The notes: a model not told the origin generated them from the letters alone. Positions 33,772-43,585 are shown, counted from the first letter of the stretch. The stretch is 64,000 nucleotides of DNA from SIG714 sp045629725 (GCA_045629725.1 JAZQRT010000015.1:1-64000); one strand, 5' to 3'. Numbers and translations are program-made.

Positions 33772-35048
33772 TATTTATCCTCTATGCGTACCACCGCGCT
33801 CTTGGCATGGGCTGTAAGTCCTTCCTTGGTTGCAAAATACGCAACGTCCCTTGCAACCTTCTCAAGCGCCTCTGCGGTATAGTACGTGTACTGTGTCTTC
33901 TTTACAAAATCGTCAACGGAAAGAGGACTTGCAAACTTAGCGCTTCCGCTTGTGGGAAGTGTGTGGTTGGGTCCTGCAAAATAATCTCCAAGGGCCTCGG
34001 GACAGTTTCTTCCCATGAAAATGGATCCTGCATGGCGAATAGAATCAAGATAATCAAAGGGATTATCCACACAAAGCTCAAGATGCTCGGGAGCGATCTC
34101 GTTTGATATCTCGATAGCAAGTGAAAGGTCGGGAGCAACGATTATTTTTCCGTTATTGTCAATAGATGCTCTTGCGATCTCATGTCTTTCAAGAAGGGGT
34201 ATCTGACGCTCAAGCTCAGCTGATACCGCCTCGGCAAGCTCATATGAGTCCGTAACGAGCACCGCACTTGCCATTTTATCATGCTCTGCCTGAGAAAGAA
34301 GGTCTGCGGCAACATGGCACGGGTTACTCTTTCCGTCTGCAAGAACAAGTATCTCACTGGGACCTGCAACCATATCTATGGACACGATTCCATATACCTG
34401 ACGCTTTGCCTCCGCAACGTATGCGTTTCCGGGGCCCACTATCTTGTCAACCTTCGGGATACTCTTTGTACCGTAGGCAAGAGCCGCGATCGCCTGAGCA
34501 CCGCCAACCTTGAATATCTTGTCAACTCCCGCGATTTTCGCTGCTGTGAGAATTACGGGATTTACTTTTCCGTTTTTCATGGGTGGTGTAACCATGAAAA
34601 GCTCGGGAACTCCCGCTATTTTTGCGGGAATTGCATCCATGAGGACTGTTGAGGGATATGCCGCTGTGCCGCCGGGTACGTAAAGCCCCGCACGGTCAAC
34701 CGCCGTTACCTTCTGCCCTGTCACGATGCCCTTTTCGTCATTTATTATAAAGCTGTTTCTTACCTGCTTTTGATGGAACTTACGTATATTTGCCGCCGCT
34801 TTTTCAAGTATTGCCTTGAATTCATCGTCAACCTCCGAATACGCCTCCTCGATCTCCTCAGTACTTACAAGAATGGAATCGAGCTTTGCTCCGTCAAATT
34901 TTTCGGTGTAACTAAGAAGCGCCGCATCACCGTTTTTTCTTACGTCATATATAATATCCGCCACAACATCGCTGACGTTTGCGGTAGGCACTTCTCTTGC
35001 AAATATATCTGAATTTGCAACCTCACCGTATTTCAAAATCTTTATCAT
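33771..35048 (-). CDS. hisD: Histidinol dehydrogenase
   Basis: 425 aa, zinc- and NAD-dependent, last two oxidations of histidine synthesis. Conserved GLYVPGGTAAYPSTVLM, KIVGPGNAYVAEAKRQV, PSEILVLADG and GPNHTLPTSGSAKF (zinc and histidinol contacts) are intact. The start overlaps the hisG stop by 4 nt. Confidence 0.97.
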   Translation of the reverse strand: MIKILKYGEVANSDIFAREVPTANVSDVVADIIYDVRKNGDAALLSYTEKFDGAKLDSILVSTEEIEEAYSEVDDEFKAILEKAAANIRKFHQKQVRNSFIINDEKGIVTGQKVTAVDRAGLYVPGGTAAYPSTVLMDAIPAKIAGVPELFMVTPPMKNGKVNPVILTAAKIAGVDKIFKVGGAQAIAALAYGTKSIPKVDKIVGPGNAYVAEAKRQVYGIVSIDMVAGPSEILVLADGKSNPCHVAADLLSQAEHDKMASAVLVTDSYELAEAVSAELERQIPLLERHEIARASIDNNGKIIVAPDLSLAIEISNEIAPEHLELCVDNPFDYLDSIRHAGSIFMGRNCPEALGDYFAGPNHTLPTSGSAKFASPLSVDDFVKKTQYTYYTAEALEKVARDVAYFATKEGLTAHAKSAVVRIEDK

Positions 35049-35692
35049 TTTCCCGTCACCTCGGAATCAATCTGCTCTTTAAGACTCTTTACGAGTCTCT
35101 CAATCTGTTCATTCTTGAACTTAAATCCCGATTTATTGGCAATAAGTCTTGCACTGATCGGAATTACCGTCTCAATGACCTCAAGATCATTTTCCTTGAG
35201 AGTCGTTCCCGTTTCAACGATATCAACGATAACGTCGGAAAGTCCGAGAATGGGGGCGAGCTCAATGGAGCCATTAAGATGTATAATGTCTATATCTCTG
35301 CCAAGTCCGGCATAATACTGACCTGCTATATTTGAAAACTTCGTTGCAACGCGAAGACATCTGCTCTGATCATCGCGAAATCCCTTTTTAGCAGCAACCG
35401 CCATACGGCATCTTCCCGTTTTAAGATCAAGAAGCTCATAAACGTCGGGACGGTATTCAAGAAGTATATCCTTACCCGCAACACCGATATCAGCGGCGCC
35501 TCTTTCAACGTATATTGCAACATCAGAGGGCTTTACCCAAAAATATCTGACTCCCGCTTCCTCATTTTCAAATATAAGCTTTCTGTTATTTTCTCTGATG
35601 GAGGGACATTCAAAGCCCGCCTTTTCAAACATGGAGTATACCTTTTCTCCAAGTCTTCCCTTGGGAAGAGCAACGTTAAGCATTGTCTTCAA
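35045..35692 (-). CDS. hisG: ATP phosphoribosyltransferase catalytic subunit, short form
   Basis: 215 aa. First step: joins ATP to PRPP. NVALPKGRLGE at the N-terminus and the PRPP loop DIVETGTTLKEN are conserved. The C-terminal ACT-like regulatory domain of long HisG is absent, so the enzyme needs HisZ, encoded upstream. Start taken as TTG 35692 (SD GGAG five bases before); an ATG at 35683 is a possible alternative. Overlaps the end of hisZ by about 17 nt. Confidence 0.95.
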   Translation of the reverse strand: MKTMLNVALPKGRLGEKVYSMFEKAGFECPSIRENNRKLIFENEEAGVRYFWVKPSDVAIYVERGAADIGVAGKDILLEYRPDVYELLDLKTGRCRMAVAAKKGFRDDQSRCLRVATKFSNIAGQYYAGLGRDIDIIHLNGSIELAPILGLSDVIVDIVETGTTLKENDLEVIETVIPISARLIANKSGFKFKNEQIERLVKSLKEQIDSEVTGK

Positions 35693-36797
35693 CTATCTCC
35701 ACGCCCCTTTCTTTAAAACGTAAAAGCTGCTTATATCTGAGTTTTTCGGGTATTGACTTCTGAGCCATCACCGTTTTTCCGCTATCGGTAAGAAGCTTCA
35801 CCGCAGCGTAAAGCGCACTGATATCCGCCTCGTCATCATAAAGTATCACCGTATCCACGTCGTACACATCTCTTTCAAAGGCAAGATTTGCAACAAGCTC
35901 GGGATATACGGCAAAGCCTATCGCTCCGCCTGTTTTTCCCATCTTACCAAGAAGCAGATCATACTGTCCTCCCGAAAGAATACTTGTTGGGATCCCCTCT
36001 ACAAAGCCCTTGAATACAAGTCCGTTATAATAATTCATATCATTTACAACTGAGAAGTCAATCCTTACCGATCCTGATGGAACGATTGCGGAAATATTTT
36101 CGGCAACGGACGCAAGATCGTCTATCTGACATCTTACATCTTCATCCGCAAAGGAAGAATAAAGCTTTTCAATTACCGCTTTCGGCTCTCCATAGGTGGA
36201 AATAAGCGTCTTTATACCCTCTGCTGAAACGCCTTCAACTCCGTTCCTTTCAAGAACCTCATCAACACCGTGAAGATTTTTTTCTCCGATACACGATATA
36301 AGCTCTCGCTTTACAGTATCTGAGATCTTAAGTGTATCAAACACCGCGGAAACGATTCCGAGATGGGATATATCAAGAACGTAGCTTTCCGAGATCTCGC
36401 CAAGGCTCTTTGCCGCAAGCATCAAAACCTCACACTTGCAGTATGTATCTATATTTCCGATACACTCAAGACCCACCTGCATTATTTCTTTAAAGCTTCC
36501 GTTATCACCGCTTCTGTATACCTTCTCATCATAATAAAGCTTCTGAACGTACTCGCCTGTATCTTTGCTGTTTTTAACAATGGACAGAGTAACGTCGGGC
36601 TTGAGTGCCATAAGCTTTCCGTTTTCCGTAAAGGTAATTATATGGTCGGATATGAGAAAGTTTTTGTTTTGAACATAAAGCTCATATTCCTCAAATTTGC
36701 TCATTCTGAACTGAGAGTATCCGAATTTACCGTAAAGACTGCGAAGCTTGAATACTGTTTTTTCATCACTCTTTAAAAGAGAGTTTTCTATCTTCAT
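35676..36797 (-). CDS. hisZ: ATP phosphoribosyltransferase regulatory subunit
   Basis: 373 aa, HisRS-like fold without tRNA-ligase function. Motif-2-like segment LKPDVTLSIVKN, the dimer-interface motif 1 region near the N-terminus, and the MNYYNGLVFKGFV and LSGGQYDLLLGKMG stretches are typical of HisZ. Forms the hetero-octamer with short HisG and confers histidine feedback. First gene of the operon; SD GGAGG. A small stem (GAAGG/CCTTC, 36809-36824) abuts the SD. Confidence 0.94.
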   Translation of the reverse strand: MKIENSLLKSDEKTVFKLRSLYGKFGYSQFRMSKFEEYELYVQNKNFLISDHIITFTENGKLMALKPDVTLSIVKNSKDTGEYVQKLYYDEKVYRSGDNGSFKEIMQVGLECIGNIDTYCKCEVLMLAAKSLGEISESYVLDISHLGIVSAVFDTLKISDTVKRELISCIGEKNLHGVDEVLERNGVEGVSAEGIKTLISTYGEPKAVIEKLYSSFADEDVRCQIDDLASVAENISAIVPSGSVRIDFSVVNDMNYYNGLVFKGFVEGIPTSILSGGQYDLLLGKMGKTGGAIGFAVYPELVANLAFERDVYDVDTVILYDDEADISALYAAVKLLTDSGKTVMAQKSIPEKLRYKQLLRFKERGVEIVEDNA

Positions 36798-36916
36798 TTC
36801 ATTCCTCCGAAGGCATATACCTTCACATTCTGAGAATCATATTATTTATATAAATAAAAAGGAAGAGTTTTGCAAATCAAGGGCAAAAATCCCCCTATTT
36901 TCAAATGGTTTTCAAC

Positions 36917-36945
36917 ATTGTAGCACAGTGAAGTTTAATTGTCAA
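36917..36945 (-). promoter_or_regulatory. SigA promoter of the his operon
   Basis: Minus strand TTGACA (36940-36945), 17-bp spacer, TACAAT (36917-36922). The leader to hisZ is about 110 nt and shows no T-box or His-rich leader peptide. Confidence 0.85.
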
Positions 36946-36974
36946 TAGTTTTTAAAAAAATTATAGAAAACCCC

Positions 36975-37003
36975 TTGACTTTAGCAAGGTAATGCGTTAT
37001 AAT
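36975..37003 (+). promoter_or_regulatory. SigA promoter of ilvE
   Basis: TTGACT (36975-36980), 17-bp spacer, TATAAT (36998-37003). Diverges from the his promoter 30 bp away. Confidence 0.85.
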
Positions 37004-37076
37004 ATTTCTCAAATTCGTCCAATAACGAAGTAATAATGATTTTGAAAATACGCTTTTTAAAGCGGTAGGAGATAAA

Positions 37077-38138
37077 ATGGATATAAAGATCATTAAAAAT
37101 CACAATCCGAAAACAATGCCTCCCGAAAACGAGTTGGGATTTGGCAAGGTTTTCTCAGACCATATGTTTATTATGGATTACGAAGCGGGCAAGGGTTGGT
37201 TCAACCACCGCATCGTTCCTTTTAGTTATATTACCATTCACCCTGCATCCACAGTCCTCCACTACGGAGCAGAAATATTTGAAGGACTCAAAGCGTACCG
37301 CACCGAGGACGGCGACATTCAGCTTTTCAGACCCCGTGAAAACGCACGCCGTATGAATTCCTCCGCAGACCGCATGTGTCTGCCTCTTATTGATGAAGAC
37401 GAATTCATGGAGATCCTCACAACCTTTGTTGACCTTGAAAAAAATTGGGTTCCCCACTCCTTTGGAACATCCCTGTATCTTCGTCCGTTTATGTTCGGTA
37501 ACGACGAGTCACTTGGTGTTCACACAGTTAAATACGCAACCTTTATGATAATTGCATCCCCCTCGGGAAGCTATTATGCAGAAGGCATCAACCCTGTTAA
37601 GATACTTATCGAAGACGAGGACGTAAGAGCTGTTAAGGGCGGAACGGGATATACCAAGTGCGGCGGTAACTACGGAGCCTCCACAAGAGCCGGAGAGCGT
37701 GCAAGCAAGATGGGTTATTCTCAGGTACTTTGGCTTGACGGAGTTGAACGCAAATATATCGAAGAAGTGGGCGCCATGAACGTAATGTTCAAAATTGACG
37801 GTAAGATAGTGACACCTGCTCTTACAGGCTCCATTCTTCCCGGTATTACGAGAAAATCCTGTATTGAGGTGCTTCGTGACAAGGGCTATACTGTGGAAGA
37901 ACGTCTCCTCAGCGTTGATGAGCTTATCTCAGCTCTTGAAAACGGAACTCTTGAAGAAGCATGGGGATGCGGAACCGCTGCGGTGGTTTCTCCCATTGGT
38001 AAGCTTTGCTATAAGGGCCGTGAATACACTGTAAACGGTGGAAACATCGGTGAAGTTACCGCTGATCTTTACTCCACTCTCACCTCTATCCAGTGGGGAA
38101 AGACGGAGGATAAATACGGCTGGATACTTAAAGTTTAA
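37077..38138 (+). CDS. ilvE: Branched-chain amino acid aminotransferase
   Basis: 353 aa, fold-type IV PLP enzyme performing the last step to Leu, Ile and Val. HYGAEIFEGLKAYR near residue 63-76, PLP lysine within GTGYTKCGGNYGAS, EEVGAMNVMF and GSILPGITRKS are family signatures (long, class II BCAT). Transcribed from its own promoter and followed by a large stem-loop, so it is probably separate from the downstream leu/ilv operon. Confidence 0.95.
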   Translation: MDIKIIKNHNPKTMPPENELGFGKVFSDHMFIMDYEAGKGWFNHRIVPFSYITIHPASTVLHYGAEIFEGLKAYRTEDGDIQLFRPRENARRMNSSADRMCLPLIDEDEFMEILTTFVDLEKNWVPHSFGTSLYLRPFMFGNDESLGVHTVKYATFMIIASPSGSYYAEGINPVKILIEDEDVRAVKGGTGYTKCGGNYGASTRAGERASKMGYSQVLWLDGVERKYIEEVGAMNVMFKIDGKIVTPALTGSILPGITRKSCIEVLRDKGYTVEERLLSVDELISALENGTLEEAWGCGTAAVVSPIGKLCYKGREYTVNGGNIGEVTADLYSTLTSIQWGKTEDKYGWILKV

Positions 38139-38160
38139 AATCGGAAATATACAATAAAAT

Positions 38161-38232
38161 CAATGGACTTAGGGAAGCATTTAAACACAAAAAATCCCAA
38201 ACAAAATGCAAAAAAGTTCCCTAAGTCTATTG
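38161..38232 (+). terminator. Large stem-loop between ilvE and the leu T-box promoter
   Basis: 16-bp inverted repeat CAATGGACTTAGGGAA (38161-38176) and TTCCCTAAGTCTATTG (38217-38232), one G-T pair; the loop contains a nested GCATTT/AAATGC. No T run follows, so it is an atypical terminator or a regulatory structure; its right arm runs into the next -35. Confidence 0.45.
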
Positions 38233-38258
38233 ACAAATCAACAAAAATGATATAGAAT
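38230..38258 (+). promoter_or_regulatory. SigA promoter of the leu/ilv T-box transcript
   Basis: TTGACA (38230-38235), 17-bp spacer, TAGAAT (38253-38258), overlapping the right arm of the upstream stem-loop. Confidence 0.75.
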
Positions 38259-38264
38259 ATGACA

Positions 38265-38551
38265 ATACAAAGACTGTGAAGGGAATCAAATTTGCAAAGG
38301 CATCCCAGAGAGCCGTCATTTGCTGTGAGACGGTATGCGAAGCGAACATAACTCATCCCTGAGTCGCCGACCGAAAGAGCTTGGCTTTAGTAGACTCGGA
38401 CGGGTTCTCCCGTTACAGAGAAGTTCGTTTTGTGACGAACACAAGTGGGTGATGCTCTCACCAAAAAAGAGTGGTACCGCGGAGAACTTTTTTAATCTTC
38501 GTCTCTTTTATGCAAAAGTTATTGTTACTGATGCGTAAAGGGGATTTTTTC
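38265..38551 (+). ncRNA. T-box riboswitch, leucine specifier (upstream of leuA)
   Basis: T-box AAGAGTGGTACCGCGGA at 38467-38483. Stem I carries AGAGAG and a specifier loop closed by AGGGA/TCCCT; its 3' side reads AACATAACTCA, presenting CUC (Leu) at 38352-38354. The terminator is an 11-bp hairpin CTCTTTTATGC (38503-38513) with GCGTAAAGGGG (38533-38543) followed by ATTTTTTC. The first gene downstream is leuA, consistent with leucine sensing. Confidence 0.93.
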
Positions 38552-38596
38552 ATTGTTAGAAAATCCCTTTAACCACGCCAAGAAAGGATTTAAATT

Positions 38597-40276
38597 ATGA
38601 ACAATACATCAAAGTATCAAAAACAATATTTTGTGCCCCAAGGCGTAACCTATGATTGGATGAAAAAGGAATGTGTTGAGAAGCCTCCCATTTGGTGCTC
38701 CGTTGACCTTCGCGATGGAAATCAGGCTCTTATCATTCCCATGTCACTTGAAGAAAAGCTGGAATTTTTCAAGCTCCTTTGTAAGGTTGGCTTCAAGGAA
38801 ATTGAAGTTGGCTTCCCTGCAGCTTCCGAAACTGAATATGAATTCTGCCGCGCCATTATCGAGCAGAACCTCATTCCCGATGACGTAACCATTCAGGTTC
38901 TCACACAGTCAAGAGAGCATATCATCGCCAAGACCTTTGAAGCTGTAAAGGGCGCAAAGAACGTTATCGTACATCTTTACAATTCAACGTCTGTTGCACA
39001 GCGTGAGCAGGTGTTCAGAAAATCCAAGGAACAGATCATAGACATAGCAGTATTCGGCGCAGAGCTTTGCCGTAAATACCGCGAGACGGCAGATCCCGAA
39101 ATGAATATCACCTTTGAATACTCTCCCGAGTCCTTCACGGGTACGGAGCCCGAGTTTGCAGCAGAGATCTGCAACAGGGTTATTGACATCTGGAAGCCTA
39201 CTCCCGAACAAAAGGTGATCATCAATCTTCCCGTTACGGTTTCTCACTCCATGCCCCACATTTATGCGGCGCAGGTAGAGTACATGGACAAAAACCTTAT
39301 AAACCGCGAAAACGTTATTATCTCCCTGCACCCGCACAATGACCGCGGATGCGCTATTGCAGACAGCGAAATGGGACTTCTTGCAGGAGGCGACAGAATC
39401 GAGGGAACGCTTTTCGGAAACGGCGAGAGAACGGGCAACGTGGATATTATCACTCTTGCTCTTAATATGTACTCTCAGGGTATTGACCCCGCTCTTGATT
39501 TTTCAAATCTTCCCGCAATCACAGAGGTTTACGAGCGTGTTACACGTATGCACGTATACGAGCGTCAGCCCTACTCAGGGCAGCTTGTATTTGCGGCGTT
39601 CAGCGGATCACATCAGGACGCCATTGCAAAGGGTATGAAATACCGTGCGGACAGACACGAAAAAACATGGACCGTTCCCTACCTTCCCCTTGACCCCGGA
39701 GATATCGGCAGAGTATATGAAGCCGACGTTATCAGAATCAACTCTCAGTCAGGTAAGGGCGGTATCGGTTATATCCTTGAAACTCAATTCAATCATATAC
39801 TTCCTCCCAAGATGCGCGAATGCTTCGGATATCACGTCAAGAGCATTTCAGACCATGAGCACCGCGAGCTTCAGCCCGTGGAGGTATACGATATCTTCAT
39901 GCGTGATTTTGTAAACATTACAAAGTACGTTGACCTTGTAAACACAGACTTCAACACCACCGCGGACGGTATTGAGGCAGTAAGCTCAGTTACATATCAC
40001 GGCGAACAGTTCGAGATAACATCCTACGGTAACGGACGTCTTGACGCCATCAGCAACGCGCTTTGTAACATCATCGGAATCGACTATTCTCTTGAAAGCT
40101 ACACTGAGCATGACCTTGAGGGTAAATCAAGCTCAAAGGCAGCTTCCTACGTTGGAATCAAACACGATGGCAAGGTATACTGGGGAACAGGTATCGACAG
40201 CGATATCATTATTTCCTCCGTCAAGGCACTTGTCAGTGCTGTTAATATAATGATCGACGAGATCGGCAAAAAATAA
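38597..40276 (+). CDS. leuA: 2-isopropylmalate synthase (long LeuA2-type)
   Basis: 559 aa, SD AAAGGA. Condenses acetyl-CoA with 2-oxoisovalerate, the committed step to leucine. DLRDGNQAL at 37-45 (metal-binding), LHPHNDRGCAIA and GNGERTGNVDI are typical of the DRE-TIM family. The C-terminal LeuA regulatory domain (about 430-559) has DAISNALCNIIGIDY. The length and N-terminal extension correspond to the form in actinobacteria and some Clostridia. First gene behind the leucine T-box. Confidence 0.95.
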   Translation: MNNTSKYQKQYFVPQGVTYDWMKKECVEKPPIWCSVDLRDGNQALIIPMSLEEKLEFFKLLCKVGFKEIEVGFPAASETEYEFCRAIIEQNLIPDDVTIQVLTQSREHIIAKTFEAVKGAKNVIVHLYNSTSVAQREQVFRKSKEQIIDIAVFGAELCRKYRETADPEMNITFEYSPESFTGTEPEFAAEICNRVIDIWKPTPEQKVIINLPVTVSHSMPHIYAAQVEYMDKNLINRENVIISLHPHNDRGCAIADSEMGLLAGGDRIEGTLFGNGERTGNVDIITLALNMYSQGIDPALDFSNLPAITEVYERVTRMHVYERQPYSGQLVFAAFSGSHQDAIAKGMKYRADRHEKTWTVPYLPLDPGDIGRVYEADVIRINSQSGKGGIGYILETQFNHILPPKMRECFGYHVKSISDHEHRELQPVEVYDIFMRDFVNITKYVDLVNTDFNTTADGIEAVSSVTYHGEQFEITSYGNGRLDAISNALCNIIGIDYSLESYTEHDLEGKSSSKAASYVGIKHDGKVYWGTGIDSDIIISSVKALVSAVNIMIDEIGKK

Positions 40277-40313
40277 AAACAATATTTTACTCATCAAGGA
40301 GCAAAAAAAGTTT

Positions 40314-41990
40314 ATGAAAATGACAGGCGCAGAAATCATTGTAAATACTCTCATTGAACAGGGTGTTACCGATGTTTTCGGTTATCCGGGCGGTCAGGTG
40401 CTTAATATTTACGACGCCCTTTATAAAAACCAAGATAAGATCAACCATATCCTTACCGCGCACGAGCAGGGTGCATCCCATGCGGCTGACGGCTACTCAA
40501 GAGCAACAGGTAAGGTTGGAGTGGTAATTACGACCTCGGGGCCCGGTGCTACAAACATCGTAACCGGTATTGCAACCGCAATGCTTGACTCTGTTCCCAT
40601 GGTTGCCATCACAGGAAACGTTCCCTGCTCCCTCATCGGAAAGGACTCCTTCCAAGAGGTGGATATCACAGGCGTTACACTCCCTATCACAAAGCATAAC
40701 TACTTCATTAACGATATCAAGGACCTTGCAGACTCTATCCGTGAAGCTTTCCGTATTGCTAAATCAGGAAGACCCGGTCCCGTGCTTATTGATATTCCCA
40801 AGGATATTCAGGTTGCGGAATATGATTACGAGCCCCAGCCCATTACAGAAAAAATTCCCCTTCCCAAGGCAACAGAGGAGCAGATAGACGAGGCAATAGA
40901 GCTTATCAAAGCCGCAAAGCGTCCATATATCTATATCGGCGGCGGTGCGGCAGGTCTCGGACTTGGCGAAAAGATCGTTGAATTTGCAGAAAAGATTGAT
41001 GCTTACATCGGCTGTACCTTTATGGGTCTTTCGGCAGTACCCAACGATTGCCCCAGATACCTTGGTATGCAGGGTATGCACGGTAAATACTCCTCCTCAA
41101 TGGCGCAGAAAAACTGCGACCTTATCATCGGTATCGGTATCCGTTTCAGCGACAGAGCAACGGGTAACGTTGCAAAGTATGCAAAGAACAGTAAAATAAT
41201 TCAGCTTGATCCCGATTTTTCAGAAATCAACAAGAACGTAAAGGTAGATCTCGGTATCGTTGCAGACGTTTACGATTCCTTTATGAGAATTGCTGAAAAA
41301 TCCCCCAAAAAGACAAATCCCGAATGGAATGTACTGGTTAAGGGACTTGTATCCGATCAGAAAAGATATGAAAACGAGGCAGCACTTAATGACAAGAGCA
41401 TCCTCTCTCCCAAGATGGTAATTGACTCCATCAATAAACTCAAGCCCGAAGGAACCATTATCGCAACTGACGTTGGTCAGCATCAGATGTGGACCGCTCA
41501 GTATGCAAGCTTCGACAAGCCCCGCAGATTTGTTTCAAGCGGCGGACTTGGAACAATGGGATTCGGTTACGGCGCAGCTATCGGTGCACACGTTGCAAGC
41601 GGCGATACAACAGTTCTCATCACAGGTGACGGAAGCTTCGGTATGAATCTCAATGAGATCGCAACAGCAGTTTCTTACAATATCCCGATCATTACGGTGG
41701 TTATGAACAACGGAGTTCTCGGAATGGTTCGTCAGTGGCAGACGCTTTTCTTCGGAAAAAGATATTCCAACACAGTACTTGGAAGACAGACAGACTTTGT
41801 TAAGCTTGCTGAGGCTTTCGGCGCGGTTGGTATGAGAGTTCATACTCCCGAGGAATTTGAAAAAGCATTCAAGGAAGCCCTTGAGCTTGGACGCCCCGTA
41901 ATTATTGACACAATAATCGACAAAGACGAGTTCGTTCTTCCCATGCTCCCCCCCGGCGGATCGATCGAAGATATCATCGTTCAGAAATAA
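40314..41990 (+). CDS. ilvB: Acetolactate synthase large subunit
   Basis: 558 aa, ThDP enzyme. GYPGGQVLNIYDAL (residues 22-35), the catalytic Glu in LTAHEQGASHAADGYSRATG, SGPGATNIVTGIATA, and the ThDP-binding GDGSF...MNNGVLGMVRQWQ are conserved. FAD-region signatures mark it as anabolic AHAS rather than the catabolic enzyme, in line with the adjacent regulatory subunit ilvN. SD AAGGAG. Confidence 0.96.
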   Translation: MKMTGAEIIVNTLIEQGVTDVFGYPGGQVLNIYDALYKNQDKINHILTAHEQGASHAADGYSRATGKVGVVITTSGPGATNIVTGIATAMLDSVPMVAITGNVPCSLIGKDSFQEVDITGVTLPITKHNYFINDIKDLADSIREAFRIAKSGRPGPVLIDIPKDIQVAEYDYEPQPITEKIPLPKATEEQIDEAIELIKAAKRPYIYIGGGAAGLGLGEKIVEFAEKIDAYIGCTFMGLSAVPNDCPRYLGMQGMHGKYSSSMAQKNCDLIIGIGIRFSDRATGNVAKYAKNSKIIQLDPDFSEINKNVKVDLGIVADVYDSFMRIAEKSPKKTNPEWNVLVKGLVSDQKRYENEAALNDKSILSPKMVIDSINKLKPEGTIIATDVGQHQMWTAQYASFDKPRRFVSSGGLGTMGFGYGAAIGAHVASGDTTVLITGDGSFGMNLNEIATAVSYNIPIITVVMNNGVLGMVRQWQTLFFGKRYSNTVLGRQTDFVKLAEAFGAVGMRVHTPEEFEKAFKEALELGRPVIIDTIIDKDEFVLPMLPPGGSIEDIIVQK

Positions 41991-42002
41991 GAGGTGACAG
42001 AT

Positions 42003-42509
42003 ATGGATAAGAAAAATAAATTTGTCATCGCAGTTTACGTTGACAACAAATTCGGTGTACTTACCCGAGTTACAAGCATGTTCACACGCCGCGGCTTCAA
42101 TATTGACGCTCTTACGGTTGGTGAAACAGAATGTCCCGAATATTCCAGAATCACCATCTCCATGAGCGGTGACGGCTACGCCAAGGAACAGCTTATCAAT
42201 CAGATGAAAAAGCTCTTCGTTGTTAAAAAGGTTGAAGTTATCGACGAAAGCGAGGCTATCAAAAGAGAGCTTGTGCTCATAAAGGTGAGAAATGATGCTG
42301 CAACCAAGAATGACGTTCTCACTGCGGTACAGATCTACAGAGCAAAGGTTATCGACTATTCATTTGATTCAATGTGCATTGAGATCACAGGCGAACCCTC
42401 AAAGATCGATGCCTTTGTTAAACTTATGGTTCCTTACGGTGTTCTTGAAATGTGCCGCACGGGAATCGTTGCACTTGAACGCGGAAATACTACACTGCTT
42501 ACAAAATAA
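42003..42509 (+). CDS. ilvN: Acetolactate synthase small subunit
   Basis: 168 aa from the ATG at 42003 (SD AGAGGTG); an earlier in-frame GTG lies in the SD. Two ACT-type halves: residues 6-80 (VDNKFGVLTRVTSMFTRRGFNID) and 85-165. Confers valine feedback on IlvB, located 12 nt upstream. Confidence 0.96.
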   Translation: MDKKNKFVIAVYVDNKFGVLTRVTSMFTRRGFNIDALTVGETECPEYSRITISMSGDGYAKEQLINQMKKLFVVKKVEVIDESEAIKRELVLIKVRNDAATKNDVLTAVQIYRAKVIDYSFDSMCIEITGEPSKIDAFVKLMVPYGVLEMCRTGIVALERGNTTLLTK

Positions 42510-42552
42510 GCGGCGCAATATATATTTTTTAAATTAAAGGAGATTTTTAATT

Positions 42553-43569
42553 ATGGCTAATATTTACTATCAGCAGGATTGTGACCTGAATAAACTCAGC
42601 GGCAAAACAGTTGCTATCATTGGATACGGCTCACAGGGTCACGCACATGCACTCAACCTCAAGGAATCCGGAGTTGACGTTATCGTTGGTCTTTACGAAG
42701 GAAGCAAGAGCTGGGCAAAGGCTGAAAAGGCAGGTCTTAAGGTTATGACTGCTGCTGACGCTGCAAAGAACGCAGACCTCATCATGATCCTCATCAATGA
42801 CGAAAAGCAGGCAAAGCTCTACCGCGAAAGCATTGAGCCCAACCTTACAGAAGGTAAGACACTTGCATTTGCTCACGGCTTTAACATCCATTTCGGATGC
42901 ATCAAGCCCCCCAAGAACGTAAACGTTATCATGGTTGCTCCCAAGGGCCCCGGTCACACAGTAAGAAGCGAATATCAGGCAGGCAAGGGTGTTCCCTGTC
43001 TTATCGCTATTGAACAGGACGCAACAGGTGACGCTCTTGAGATCGGTCTTGCTTACGCTCTCGGAATCGGCGGAGCAAGAGCAGGCGTTCTTGAAACAAC
43101 ATTCCGTACAGAAACAGAAACAGACCTTTTCGGTGAGCAGGCAGTTCTCTGCGGCGGCGTTTGCGCTCTTATGCAGGCAGGATTTGAAACTCTCGTTGAG
43201 CCAGGCTATGACCCGAGAAACGCTTACTTTGAGTGCATTCACGAGATGAAGCTCATCGTTGACCTTATCTACCAGAGCGGATTTGAGGGCATGAGATACT
43301 CCATCTCCAACACAGCTGAGTACGGTGACTACGTAACAGGACCCAAGATCATCACAGAGGATACAAAGAAGGCTATGAAGAAGGTTCTCTCCGATATTCA
43401 GGACGGTACTTTTGCTAAGGAATTCCTCCTTGATATGTCCGAGGCAGGTTCTCAGGTTCACTTCAACGCTATGAGAAAGATCGCCGCTGAGCATCCCTCT
43501 GAGGTCGTTGGTAAGGACATCAGAAAGCTTTACAGCTGGAGCGACGAAGATAAGCTCATCAATAACTAA
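42553..43569 (+). CDS. ilvC: Ketol-acid reductoisomerase
   Basis: 338 aa, class I KARI. NADPH-binding AIIGYGSQGHAHALNL at the N-terminus and the knotted C-terminal domain with the Mg-binding D-x-x-x-E in TDLFGEQAVLCGG. Performs isomeration and reduction in Val/Ile synthesis. SD AAAGGAG. Confidence 0.97.
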   Translation: MANIYYQQDCDLNKLSGKTVAIIGYGSQGHAHALNLKESGVDVIVGLYEGSKSWAKAEKAGLKVMTAADAAKNADLIMILINDEKQAKLYRESIEPNLTEGKTLAFAHGFNIHFGCIKPPKNVNVIMVAPKGPGHTVRSEYQAGKGVPCLIAIEQDATGDALEIGLAYALGIGGARAGVLETTFRTETETDLFGEQAVLCGGVCALMQAGFETLVEPGYDPRNAYFECIHEMKLIVDLIYQSGFEGMRYSISNTAEYGDYVTGPKIITEDTKKAMKKVLSDIQDGTFAKEFLLDMSEAGSQVHFNAMRKIAAEHPSEVVGKDIRKLYSWSDEDKLINN

Positions 43570-43585
43570 TTATTATTTCTATTTC

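Noticed and set aside
42631..43494. Long open frame on the minus strand opposite ilvC (287 codons)
   Set aside because: Cys/Val/Leu-rich shadow frame caused by codon bias of ilvC; no SD and no plausible protein features.
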